NCBI GenBank assembly: GCA_018398765.1
Contig: JAHBMJ010000168.1
Coordinates: forward strand, 24,487-78,428
Direction: 5' to 3'
Source of the DNA: Chromera velia
Lineage: Eukaryota > Sar > Chromeraceae
Length of the DNA stretch: 53,942 nt
Shown in pieces: positions 1 through 12,800 of the stretch (positions are counted from its first letter, which is position 1; each line of letters opens with the position of its first letter). The notes under the pieces were generated by a model. The model was not told where the DNA came from. It made no database searches and saw nothing but the letters and a program-made list of their open reading frames with translations. A program made the translations under genes and the position numbers.

Positions 1-1241
1 ACACATTAAAAGATAAACATCGCTGCCACTCAACAAGACTCTTCCCGCTTCCTCCCTAGAGCGTCTCCTTCATTTCAACCTGTCATGACTGGATTCTCAC
101 TTGGCCCTCTGCAGTCGACACGCGACATTCATGTGTCAATAAACAAATACATCCTCACTCACTTGTCGTGATCCTCCGCAGTGTACAGCAGAGGCACCCC
201 CAACCGGATACCCGAGTGGTCGATCACCCCTGTAGCCCCCATGATGACCATGTAAAGGAGGAACGACCGCACGGGCACAACACGAGGCCACCAGAAGGCA
301 GGCCCCCAGAGGATGAGGTAGTAGAGGACCACCTCCACAGGGTGGGCGTACAGATCGTCGAAGGGGGACGGGGCCTTGTACCTGCATGCAGCCTCACAAA
401 CAGGCAGACACAGTCACTTATTTAGTCACTTACTTTCGGAAAGGAGGAGACAGGGAAAACAGCAGAAGAGCAGGCAGAAATCGGAAGGAGAGAAAAGAAG
501 GGAGAAAGCAAAAAGAAAAGCAAGGAAGACAGACAGGAGCGGACGAGGAAAGAAAAGCGAAGAAGCATGCATGAAAGAGGGGAGCAAAATGTGTCGTCTT
601 CTCCTCGTCTCTTGAGTATTCAGCGGGGAGGTCACGATAGAGGAAACGGATCAACAAGAGAGAAGCCACAGTTTTTTTGCATTTCCTTCACCACACCGAT
701 CGATGCACAGACCCATGCACGTACCTGTGGTGGAGTTTGTGGAAGTTTCTATACATAAAGGGCAGATGGAATATCCGATGGAAGTAGTACTCTCCTGCCG
801 TCTCGTAGATGCACATCACAAACGTCACGAGGAACACCTGGAGAAGGTCCACCCAGAAGTCCTTCACAGGGGGTGAGTAGAGAGATCCGAGTTCCCTGAT
901 GTTCAACTGCAAGGAGGCATGAAGAAGATACGGAAAAGACGGGGTGGGGGGGGAGATGCGGACGTAGAGGGGTGCGAGGGAGAAAGAAAGAAAGCAATGA
1001 ATGAATGAATAAATGAATGAGTGAATGAATGAATGAATGAATGACAGGGAGACAAACTGAGCTCCGAGCTTGTCATTCAGTGAGAAATGGAACGTCAGTC
1101 GCAGTCAACCCAGTAGGTAGCCAGTCGGTTCTATTTTCTGGGCTTCACAAAATGTCTTCGCGTCAATCAGCTCCCGAATGACGCAGCATTTTCTCCCTCT
1201 CTCCCTGTGTATTTGTCTGTTTCTCTTTCTCTTTCTCCTTT

Positions 1242-1309
<68 letters not shown>

Positions 1310-1788
1310 TTTTAACGACACCACGTCTCTTCCGGCAGGGTTTCCATCCTGACCGAGCAGATCAAGATGATTGAGCACTCTCGAGCTAAGTCTCATCGTT
1401 CTTGCATGCTGGCCGTGCGTGTTTTGGACGGCTGCAGCTTGCTTTCTTTCTCTTTTTCTTCCTTCCCACTTCCCCTTTCAAAAAGAACAAAGCGTATTTC
1501 CCTGCTCATCGACACACCTCAGTCACAAAGGCAGCAAATGAAGCTGCAACTGCGAGATTTGTGGTGCAGATGAGGGCGTGGAAGGGTTGCACTCCTGGTT
1601 TTCTCCTGAAGAGGGGCACCCAGTTGTGAGCAGCCAGCTTCACATTGTCTGTTCTCTTCGGCTGCAGCTTCCACGTCTCCAACTGGGCCTTCCCAGTCAG
1701 GGCCCTCTCATAAAAGTACCACTGCAAGCAGACAACAAAGCCGCAAGTGGCAAGCCAATTATCCGCTGATGCAAAGATGAAGCAGAAT

Positions 1789-1843
<55 letters not shown>

Positions 1844-1914
1844 CGCACACGCACACGCACACGCACACGCACACACACGCACACGCACACACACCCACAC
1901 ACACACACACACAC

Positions 1915-1967
<53 letters not shown>

Positions 1968-2383
1968 AACAGACACACAGATACACACACAAAATACACA
2001 CAAACAGATCGACTCACAGATACACACACACACACAAAGAGGGATGAGCAAGAGCACAAGGAGGGAGAAGGAGAGAAAGAGAGAGGTGTTTTGCCAGAGA
2101 GGAACACCCGAAGACGAGAGACGGCAATTCAGGTCTTTGATTGTCTACTGGCTTGCCTTTAGAACAAGATTCAGAGACACGTAGCCGAAGATCATGAATG
2201 CAGCAGCCCCAATGGACTCTCTGTGCAGGCTGCATACGGAAGCAATAATTCTCTCCACCGTCTGCATCATTGTTCTTCATGCAGTCCTCCATGTATCCTC
2301 GAATTTCGTCCGAGAGGAAGGAGGAGACGGCAGCGTTTATGGCTGTCTCTCCAACGAAGTTGAAAAAAACCCCACTGGACGAT
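1..2383 (-). CDS. Fatty acid hydroxylase / sterol desaturase superfamily protein, partial
   Basis: Di-iron membrane hydroxylase of the family that includes C-4 methylsterol oxidase and cholesterol 25-hydroxylase-like enzymes; expected in the ER membrane. Exons read on the minus strand: about 2383-2245, about 2222-2157, 1721-1518, 906-725 and 381-163. The last three junctions keep phase. The 906-725 exon carries the first two histidine boxes, HRIFH (HX3H) and HKLHH (HX2HH), followed across the next splice by RYKAPSPFDDLYAHPVE, typical of the family. The 381-163 exon ends in AEDHD, the start of the third box (HDxHH), which would be completed beyond the left edge. Hydrophobic segments lie at 2210-2160 and 880-800 and in the last exon. 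The 2157 donor appears to be GC (AAG|GCAAGC), and phase supports it. The 5' end is unresolved: no start codon in frame was found upstream of 2383. Substrate cannot be told. Family assignment is strong; exact 5' exons are weak. Confidence 0.85.
1787..2035. repeat. Compound microsatellite (CA)n-(GA)n-(CA)n
   Basis: About 250 bases of CA, CGCA and GA dinucleotide repeats inside the intron between the 2157 and 1721 splice sites of the hydroxylase gene. All long open frames here are repeat translations. Confidence 0.95.
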
Positions 2384-3601
2384 CTGAAAGGTCCCCATGT
2401 ATGCCTGATTCATCCTGACAATACGTTCTGTTAAGGGGCGTTCCGACGTACTCCTGCGTGCAGCAGGTAGGCGACACGATTCAACTGCTGACTGACAGAT
2501 AGCTCGGCCAATGCTCGGCCATGCTCCGTGCAGATGCAGCTTTAGCTCGGCCGTCGACCAACGCACGCAAATAAAATTTGCACACGTGGATTTTGATCGC
2601 CCACCCACTGAAGTTACGCGTCTCCTCAAATGCTTCCGTTTCCCCGCTCAAAAAGCTGAAGCTGCAGCCCTGTGTCAAATTCAACTTGGAGGAGATTTTC
2701 CAGTTGGGTATCAGGAACTCCTTGAACTGTGAAAGCGTGCGGGGCCAGCGTGAGCTCCCAGAGGTAAAAAGGCAGCTGTTTTTCATTTTTTTACCCTCAA
2801 GCCGCACGAAGACGCGAGCTTGTGCAGATAGATCTTCGTAGGCATTCGAGGGGTGGAAGAGGCTTGTCGTGGACACACTGCAGCCTCCTCAGCTGAGCGT
2901 GGGTCTTTCAAACTGCACTTGTTTCAAGCGGCGGTTCCGATCGCAGAGTGCCTGTTTTGTTTGGTTGAATGAAGTGCTGTCTTGTCGTCGGCCCTTTCGA
3001 GATCCTTGTCTCCACTCCGCAGTCTTGTCAACCTTCGTGGGTCTCCGAGTTTTCCTCTCTGCATCGGAAGCTTTATCAGGAGGAGAAGGCTGAAGTATAG
3101 CACATCTTTTGTAGGCGTTTCCGGCTCGGCACGTCACCCAGGAGTTTCTTTTCTGAAGGCCAAACGACCGACTCGGGCCGGATGCACTACAGCTCGGCAA
3201 GAGGTACGCACCTGTAAGATGAACTCAGTGAACTGCCGCGATGATCCACTTCATTCAACAATGAGGATGTGCTACTGTCGGCTTTGAGTCCTTGTGTAAC
3301 CGTCTGATTTTTGCGTGCGCAGTAGAGTGGGAGGGAGGGAATGTCAGTGCGTTAAAATCTCCTACTCGTCGACTGACAGTTCTCTCCCTCTATGATCCTG
3401 TCCTCCTGGTTGCAGGCGCGAGAACTCGCACGGCCTCCTCCCGATCTCCTGGACCGAACAGCAGGTGTGTCGCGATGAAGAGACTCTTCTTGTCTTTCCT
3501 TGCCTCGAATGCCCTACTAATTTCTCTCCTCGATCACTTCTTCGATCCATCCCTCTAGTAGCGGACACTCACGCACCCTCGTTGGTACCCTGCCTTGTTT
3601 G
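2384..3601. other. Intergenic region between divergent genes
   Basis: About 1.2 kb between the minus-strand hydroxylase and the plus-strand Nup98-96 gene. Short open frames exist on both strands but none shows a family pattern or good splice context. The region must hold the promoters and 5' leaders of both genes, and perhaps an unrecognised first exon of each. I see no clear TATA box or other element. Confidence 0.5.
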
Positions 3602-5148
3602 ATGTGTTTCTCCTTCATGGGAGCTCAGGCCGCCAGGTGAACTTCCCTGAGAGCTCTTTCTACACTGATGTGTTCATATGGATTCCTTTTTGTCTCTTTC
3701 TGCAGGAATGTGTCGGCCAACACTGGGGGGAATTTCGGGTTTGGAGGTCGGTCTTCTGTTCTTTTCTTTTCTTTTCTTTTCTTTTCTTCGGCTTCCTTCT
3801 TTATGTTTCGTCCTTCCTGTGCATGCTGGTGCGTATGCCGTTCGCCTGCGTTGTCCCCCCCAAAGGCATCACTTGTCCCCCTTTTTTTGTGTGGTAGTCT
3901 GTTTCTTCTCTCCCTTTTCCATTTCTTTTCTTCTTCTCTCCGCGCTCTGTCCATTTGTCTTTTCGCACCGGTGCCCATCCATCCATCCGTCCATCCTTCG
4001 TTTCTTCCATTCATCACTTTCTGAATTCCTTCCCTCCCTTCCCGCTGTTCGGCTTTCCTGCACCCCTTTTGCCTCTATGATTCTGACCGTGCGTCTTTGT
4101 TCCCGAAGGATGGCTGCATGCTTCTCTTGACTGACTTCCCTGCCCCCCTTTCTCTGCAGCCCCTCAAGGACAACAACAGCAGAGGGGGAACAATGGGACT
4201 TTCAGCACACCGACACGAAACAATACAACAGGAAATTCGATCTTTGGAGGTCAGTCAGTTGCTGTTCCTCTCACCTCAGGCTTCACAGTTCCTTCCTTCT
4301 CTCTTGCTGGTTCCTTTTTGCTTCCCCGTCCTCCCAGCCCGAGCATACTCCACAAATGTCGTCTTGCACCAAACCTTCATTTTTCGTATCACTGCTGAGA
4401 GACCCCTGACGCACAGTGCTGTCAATCCCTCTTTCGTGTCTCTGCGGCTGTCTACTCGGCTGCCTCTGTGAACGATGGTTTTCCTTCCGCAGAAGGAACA
4501 AAAGATTCCCCATGTGTATGAGCCGATGCATGCAGGTGCGACAGGTTTTGGGGGTGGGGGCGGTGGGAACAGGATGGCTGCCTCTGCTGCCCCTGTTTTC
4601 GGCCGGGGGCAGACAGGGGAACACGGGGGGTTTGGGGGAAGCAGGGAGGTGAACAGACAGCCTCAAACTCACACTCACACTCAGCAGCAGCAGCAGCAGC
4701 AGCAGCAGATCGGAACCCAGCTGGCGTTCCGGGTGCAGAAAATCAGTGAGATCGTGAATGACAAAGGGCTCATAATGAGTCTGGCTGGCATGAGGGAGTA
4801 CGAAAATAAGGTCAGAGAGAAAAGTCTGAAGGGTGGGGGTGTCTGGTGGCAAGTTGACTTGATTGCTCACTCACTCTGTGCGATAAGATCACTGATAGAC
4901 TGGCGCTGGTGCGTCGACTTTTTGCACAATTGTTGCTCCTGCTCTTTGTTGGCCTCTCTCTGTTGCTTAGATATATTGGGAAAGGAGGACAAGCGGAAGC
5001 ACCAAGCTATGTGACAGGCCTGACTGACATGGAGGTCCAGGAGAAAAATCCCCTTACTTCTCTTTTTTGCTCTGTTGGATTTTGTGAGGGCACAGCTGCT
5101 CTTCTTGACTAGCCCCTCATTTCTGCTCATGTGCCTTGCCTCGTGTTC

Positions 5149-5219
<71 letters not shown>

Positions 5220-8200
5220 TGTGTGTGTGTGAGAGAGAGAGATTAAGCGTGTGCATGCGTTTGTGTGCAGACTTTCGAGGAGTTGAGATGGGAAGATCTA
5301 CAGGCAGGGAGGAGGGGGCCAGGGGCGCTGTCGGCACCTGTGGGTGCGCCTTCCTTCGGAGGGGGGGCGGCGGCGTCAAGTGGGGGCACGGTGTTTGGGG
5401 GAGGGGGGGCAGGGCAGCCTGGGCAGGGACAGGGTGGCATTTTTGGTTCTTCCGGAGGGGCAGGTCTTTTTGGACAGGGTGGCGCGGCAGCTTCTGGAGG
5501 TGGGTGGTCCATTCAACAAGTCTGTCTTTTCTGCCCTTCTGCCTCCCGGCCTCTCTGCATCTGCCGGCCGCATGTCTGTCAGGAGAGGAAATGGAGTTTT
5601 GTGAGGGAGGCAAAGGAGAGATACGCAAAAAGTAGCCATAGAGACTGCCTCTTTGTCTGTATGTCGGGAGACCTCGAAAAGAAAGGGGATGTTTATGGGT
5701 CATGGATGAGCAACCTGAACGGAAACGTGTTAGAACGGTTCAATCGTCCTGTATCAAGACGTTCCTCTATACGCGTGCTCCGCTCTCTCTGATCTCATGA
5801 GAAAGTAAGAAGAGAGAGAAAAGAAAAAAAAGAGGCGGAAAACAAAGTTTGAATTGTCTTTGCTCTGTTCGGTGGCTCTTTATGTGTCTGTCAGTCTGTA
5901 GGCCGCCGTGTCTCGCGCATTATCTGCCTTGCTTCGTCGATTGTGAGGGAAGGCTTGTTCTAAACAGTTTCCTCTAGTCTTCTCTGATGCTTCTGCCTGC
6001 TGGTCTGTCCCCTTCATCTGCTTGCGCTCGGGTCGCCTGCACAGAGAGGCTGCGAGCCCTGGGTTGGCATGTGGTGGAAGAGAAAGAAAAAGGCTCTGTG
6101 AGAAGCAGAGAGAGCACTGCTTTGCAAAATGTAGGCGTGAACAGAGGCGACACTGTGTATCGACATCCACTTTTCCCCTGTGTCTCCATCGTTTGCAGCC
6201 CCGCAAGCGCAAGCGCAAACGGGCGGACTGTTCGGTCAGCAGCAACCGCAACCCCAGCAGCAGCAGCAGCAATCATTTGGTGCTTTTGGGCAGCAGGCCC
6301 AACCTTCTCAAGCGCAGCCGCCGACTTCGGGTCTGTTCGGCCAACAACAGCCGCAGGGAGGGGGGGCATTTGGCCAGCAGTCGCAGCAGGGACAGGCAGC
6401 AGGTGGGGGGGGTCTTTTTGGTCAGCAGACGCAGCCGAATGCCGCCGCCACACAGGGGCAAGCGACGGGTCTGTTCGGCCAACCTCAGCAGACGAATGCC
6501 GCTCAGGGGCAATCTGCCGCTCCCTTCGGTCAGTCTCAGCCGAACCCGGCCACACAGGGACAAGCGACAGGTTTGTTCGGTCAGCCAGCGGCGCAGGCTC
6601 AGACAGGGGGGGCGTTTGGGCAGCAGCAACCAGCTCAAGCTCAGACAGGAGGCTTATTTGGGCAGACCCAGCAGCAGCAGCAGCAGCAGCCGGCACAGGC
6701 ACAACCTGCAGGTTTGTTTGGACAGACCCAGCAGCAACAGCAGCCAGCGGCGCAGGCTCAGACAGGAGGGGCGTTCGGACAGACCCAGCAACAGCAGCCG
6801 GCGGCGCAGGCGCAAACTGGAGGCTTATTTGGGCAGACCCAGCAGCAACAGCAGCAGCAGCAGCAGCAGCCGGCACAGGCACAACCTGCAGGTTTGTTTG
6901 GACAGACCCAGCAGCAACAGCAGCCAGCGGCGCAGGCTCAGACAGGGGGGGCGTTCGGACAGACCCAGCAACAGCAACAGCAGCCAGCGGCGCAGGCGCA
7001 AACTGGAGGCTTATTTGGGCAGACCCAGCAGCAACAGCAGCAGCAGCAGCCAGCGGCGCAGGCGCAGACGGCAGCAACATTTGGCCAAGGGAGTGCCCAG
7101 CCGACACAGGGTGCCAGCGTTGGGGGGGGGAATCTCTTCGGAGGAGGGGCCTCCACAGCTTCTCCCGCCCCTGCGACCGGTCAGGCGAGCGGAGAAACCC
7201 CAGGGGCCTCCTCAGCTCTTCAGCAGAACCCCCAGCAGCAGCAGCAGAATGTAGCACAAACACCCTCTCAACCGACAGAGCTCAAACGTCATTCCTGTTG
7301 GTATCTCCTGCACCACTCCCCTTCAGATGGACGGGGATCACCCCCGATGTCCCCTCCTGAGCCGTCGCCCCCACCCCGCCCACCTAAACCGGCACCCCTG
7401 TTTCAAGACTGCGAACTGATAGGTGCAGGCCACCCAGGCGCAACGCGTCCCTCTGCCTACTCTGAACGGACTCGCGAAAAGAGTTCTTTCCATAACTTCC
7501 CAAATTTCGGGACTCCCGGGACTTCTTTCGACACTCGGGGCCCGCATGGGGTATCTTTCATGAAGGGGGCCCAAGCAGACAACCGTCTCAGCAGCAGGTC
7601 GGCAGGCGGCCCCCCTCCTTCAAAGGCTGCAGCTGCAAATTTGCCTTTCGGGTCCTCCTACCAGACTCCCAATCTAGGCCAAGAGACCGGTGCCCCCTAC
7701 AGCACCCTGGGGGGTCAGGAGAACGTCCCTCCTCCTACGCAGGGCCTCCAGTCGCTTGGCCTTGACCTGAGTCAGTCCTGTCACGCAGCCGCTGCGAGGG
7801 AGCGAGAGAGGGAAAGAGAAAAGGACAAAAGACAAATGGAGAAGGAGAAGGTGGTGCAAAGACAGGGTGGTGCCTCCTCATCATCCAATGCCGAGAGCTC
7901 CACGAAAGAGGGAAGCTCTATGTATCCATCCCTCCAGTCATCTTTCTCCTCCACCATCCCTCTGGGCCCCCCCGGGGTATCTGAGTCCTCTCCGAGTGCC
8001 CCTGCGTCGTCGGCCTCCTCTCCTGTGCCGGGGTCCCTCGACCTGCCTCCCTGGGCCCCGAAGCTCACAAAGGAAGGAGTGAAGACTAGTCCCGGAATCG
8101 CCACACTTCAGGCCTTCTCGAAACAGCAAATTCGTCGCGTTGCAGACTTCCAGATTTCGAAGGATGGGTACGGTTCGATCCTCTGGCCGGGAATGACTGA

Positions 8201-8352
8201 CCTTGAAGGTGTCGATCTGGACGCCTGCGTGCAGTTCCAGAATGGCTGTGTGTCCGTGTACGAAGATCAGGTTGAAGGGAAGGACAAACCTCCACGAGGA
8301 ACAAAACTGAACAAGAGGGCCAGAATCACAGTGCTTTGCGCGTAAGTCCTTT

Positions 8353-8384
<32 letters not shown>

Positions 8385-9802
8385 TGTTTCTTTCTTTCTC
8401 GCTTGAACAGTCCCTTGTTGCCTCCCTGCGCGTCTTTCCTGTTTGTTCCCTTCATTCTGTTTGTCATTAGTCTTGTTTTCGTTTTCCTGTGGTGCGGTTT
8501 CGAGAAAGTGATTTTTTTTTTGTTTCGTCGCGTCGGGCTTTTGCCCTTGTGTTCCTCTGTCCGTATTTTTGTGTCTGGGTATGTGGGTCTGTCTGTCTGT
8601 CAGGGTTTTTTTCATCTCACAGGATTTTCTCCGGGATTGTTCTCTTATTCATCGTGCTGTTAACCCTCTCTCTCTCCCTGCAGCCCCCCTCCTTCCTTCG
8701 TCAAGCGGGCGAAGGGGCGGGAGGAGGTTCTTTTCCAAATCTGGGAGGAGAAGCTCCGAGAAGTGAGCGCGAAGCAAAACGCCCAATTTGACAGCCTGAG
8801 GGTGAAGACTGTTGCAGGGGAGCTCGAGTGGAGGTGGGAGTTCTACGTCGAGCACTTCACAAAGTATGGGTTGGAGCTGGACCGGGACTTTGTGAGTCAA
8901 TCTGCTTCTTTCTGTTTGCTCGCCCTATCTGTCTGTCTGTTGGTTGAAGGAAATGAAAGAAACGGAAAGGACACACACTCTTCTCGCCCTTCTTCAAAGA
9001 GATCTCAAAGTTACGAGTACGTGCTTCATGGACTCACATGCGTGCATTCGTGTGTGTGTGCACGCTCATGCAAGTCGCGTTCAAAGATCCAGAGCGCTGC
9101 CTGTCTGTTTGTCTGTCAAGCCCTTCATTCAACAAAAGAGAGAGAGAGAGCCAAAGAATCAGTAAGAAAGAAAGAAAGAAAGCAAAAAAGCAAGCAAGCA
9201 AGCGTGGATGATGTGTTGTAACAAGGCAAGACAGGATAAGTGAGAGCACTCAAGCGCGGTTGCTTTCTGCATCGGCAAGAAGGAAAGTCAAACGAGGACA
9301 TGAATGCAGCCGGTCTTCACATCAACCAGGTATTTATGTGGTGTTCATATCTTTTTCTCGTCGCTGAAGATTGTCGGCTCAGTCTCTGTATGTGTCTATG
9401 CATCTTATCCTCTCTCGCTGGTGTGTTCTCTTCTTTTTTTTTTTCGAGCGGAACAGGCGGAAGAGGATGCTGGCAATGCCCCTTCGCTGCCATATCAGGC
9501 GGGAAGGATTGTGGCTTCTTCTCCGGTACCTGAATCTAGAAGGAGAGAGAGCGTCGACCCGGTCTGTCAGGCTCCCCCCTCCCAGCTTTCTTTCCCTTTC
9601 CCTTTCCTCTATTATATATGCCTGGGGCGACCTGACACGTGTACGGTGATTCTTTCTTGCCTTCTTTTTTTTTTCCTGGCCTGATCTTCAGGATGGCTGA
9701 GGGGGTTCAACAAAGATTGACGGGGGCGGGAGGAGAACTGTGGCAGAATCTGGGCGGCTTCGATTAATTCTTTGCTTTGGTGATGACCTCCACTCTCATA
9801 TA

Positions 9803-9851
<49 letters not shown>

Positions 9852-12800
9852 TGCGTGCAGATGACACACGATGACACCAGCGCCTTCCGTCGTCCCGCTC
9901 CCCACATCGTCACGTCCCGCTATCCCCGATTTGACGAGCACGAAGATCCGTCGTACAACGACCTGGAGGGCAGACAGACGGAGCCCCCCTCCCCTACCCA
10001 TCCCGAGGGGAGCCCTATGAGGCACGACGTCGACTTCTTCGATCAACAGGAAACTGACAACTTGGCCGCCCCTTCGCCTTTCTTCTCTTCCACCGTTCCC
10101 AGGGGCGGGCAGCCTGGGGCGGAATTCGGAGGAGCGAGGCTGGAGCCGTACGGCCCCTCAGGCTATCCTGAGACGATCCCTGCAGCAGGAGGAGGAGGGG
10201 AACAATTGGGGGGGAGTGACCTGCTCCCCCACGGATCCTTTGCGGGAGCCGATGGGCTCCTGTACAGGGACGAGGCCAATCCGCTCTCGGCCCCGGAAGT
10301 TGAGAGGCCGTTGAAGCCGCAAGGGCTCGGGGGCACAGACTGCTTCACTCCCATTTCCCTCACGCACCCGTCAGTTGCCGTTCCTCCCGGGAAGAGAAAA
10401 AGAGACAAAGACGAGCAGGAAAGGGTGCAGCATGCAATTGAACTCATAGCGACTCTGAAAGATTCGCGTTGGCCTTCTATGAAGAAACGCGCAGTCGAGA
10501 TGACGATGTTTCCAAACGAGAAGTCCACGCGGTGTGGGCACAAGTTTGCATCTGGCCCCTCGGGTTTCTCTCTGTCCTTTGCGCTCCATATCGTTCATCG
10601 ATTCACACCGAAATTAAGTATTCCTTACACGACAGGAGAAGGAGTAGTGAAGAGCGAGAAAACAAACGCCCCCTTCGCCGTCGGAATCAGTCTTGTGAAG
10701 AGAATGGGGAAGGCGGTAGCGGTTGGGGGTGCCCAGTGGCTTCGTTCTGTTGTGACGGCCCAGATTGAGCAGTCAGTGGAGGTGGAAGGAAGAGAAAATG
10801 ACCTGCCGAGACTCCACCTGAAGTGGTCTGAAGAGGCAGTCACCAGGTGAGTGTGGGTCTGAGTCGTTGGTTCTTCTCTCTCTCAGACTGCACCCCTTCC
10901 CTTCGTCCAGTAAAAAAGTCGCTGTCTCGATCCAACAAGTGAGCCAGATTGTTCAGTTGCCACTGGAATTCGCGTATTGCCTTCCTTCCTCACTCTCTCC
11001 AAACAGAGCGCAGGCGACACTGCTCCGTCGCTGCTTCAGAAGCTTTCGTTACACTTTCTCTCTCTGGGCTTTCGAGTGTGAGTTCCCGCCTTGTTCTCTC
11101 CCCACTTTCTTTTCGATGTTCTGGCTGGGCCAGGGGTGAGAGAGTGTGTTCCTCTTGTCTTCTCTCTAATTTCTGCTGCGATGCAGGGTGATAGATGCGC
11201 AGATACACATTGCCTGTGAGGCAGCGTCGGTCGCTGAGGGAGGGGGTGTCCCTACTGGTGGGTCGATTAGTCTGCATCATGTCTACAGCCGGGATACCCT
11301 CTTTCTCTTCCGAGCGCTGTGGGGGGAGGGACGGCTGTCCAGGGTCTTGAGGGCCTGGCTGGCCTCCGAGTTGAAGTCGGAAGTGCAGGGGGGGGATGAG
11401 AGCATGGGCATGGGGGGCGAGGGGGGAGAAGACGTTGAAGACGGGGAAGGGAAAGCGAAGGGAGACGGGCAGATTGAGAAGGACCGCGCAGATGCCGTCG
11501 AAAGTGTTGCAGACTGGCTGCAGGTGGGTGCCTGCGTTTTTTTTTTTTTTAGGGGCGGTGGATCGGTTTGTCTGTCTGTCACAGTTGCGCGTGTTGAAGG
11601 GCAACCTTTTGCGTGTCGCGAGAGAGTCGATGTGTATCTTCTGGACTCGTGTACTTGCCGAATTGGTGGTGCTTCTATCCGTTACGTCATTTTCTGGACT
11701 GTGTCTTCTCATGAATTTCCGACGTTTGAAAATTGCAGGAAGTTACGTGGAGGCGCCGACAGGCATCACGGAGCACCGGCAGAACAGGACAATCCCTGAC
11801 GCGCAGAAGAGCAGCAGAGAGGGAGAAGGTCTTGGACGGGGCTTTCCGAGCAGCTTTGTGTGCCGTGGGTGAGGACAGACCAACAGGGGTGGGCGCGTCT
11901 CTTCTGTTGGAGGAGGGGGATGCTGGTGCGAGTCGGAGGGTCCCCCCGAGGCCTGACCATGCGATGACGGGTGTGAGTGAGGTTGACGTTTTCCCCCGGT
12001 CCGCTCTGGCGTCTCTCAGCATTTGCGGTTTTGGCACATCCCATGTGGCGTCGAAGATTTACGACGGTCCGGCCACGATGCTCGATCCTCGTTCGGAGCA
12101 GATGCAGCCAGAGACGCAGGACTGGAAGGGGCGGTACACCGAGAAGGCCCTGATGGTCGGTCGGTCGGTCGCTGACGGTGCGCAGAGACGGGCAGGAAGC
12201 TAGGTTTCCAGCTGGAGAGAAAGAGCCTGCAGGCGGTTGAGGGTTTTTTGTCATCTCTGTTTCAACTTGAATGGGAGAATGAGCAGGGTGGTTGTGGTTG
12301 TGGTTGTGGGGGCATTTTCTTCTGTCCTTTCTTACGATAGATCTTCTTTGTCGTTCGCGCTTTCTTGCTTCTTACGATTCTCTGCTGGGCTCTGTCTATC
12401 GAGAGAACTCCTTCCTGCTCTTCTTTCTTTCTCAATTAATCTGCTTGACTTCATGTTCTTGGCTTGCTTGCTTGCTCGGTTGGCTGTGCGCCTGCCTTTG
12501 TGCAGGACTTCACAGCAGCTGCATCGGGGAAAATGGCGATTCCTGTGGGGGATCTGCTGATGGCAGTGAGTGGGGATGCAGACGCCCCTCTCCACCAGTG
12601 TCGGGATTGGAGGGAGGCCCTGCTTGTGCTTCTGAGAATGCCCTGTGAGGAGGCCCATAAGCACTCGGGGGGTGACTGGAGATTGCAACAGGTCCGTCAG
12701 TCAGTCAGTCAGTCAGTTCGTCAAAAACCTGTCCTTTTCTCACCTGACTTCCTTGCTCACTTTACCGACCTCGCCTCTAATTGGTCAGCGAACTCTGCTT

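Noticed and set aside
1318-1400. Possible extra exon of the hydroxylase gene
   Set aside because: The flanking exons join in phase without it and the translation has no family similarity.
3292-3558. Plus-strand frame upstream of Nup98
   Set aside because: No FG or other recognisable pattern and no consistent splice into the Nup98 frame.
6022-7254. Arg/Ser-rich plus-strand frame overlapping Nup98
   Set aside because: An alternative frame of the same repeat, open only because of the codon bias of the repeat.
5974-7263. 429-codon minus-strand frame opposite the Nup98 FG repeats
   Set aside because: It is the antisense shadow of the CAG/CAA-rich GLFG coding repeat; the plus frame has the family pattern and splice sites.
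9240-9330. Extra Nup98 exon ending at AACCAG|GTATTT
   Set aside because: No acceptor gives the right phase, while joining 8891 directly to 9457 keeps phase and gives an acidic linker like other Nup98 proteins.
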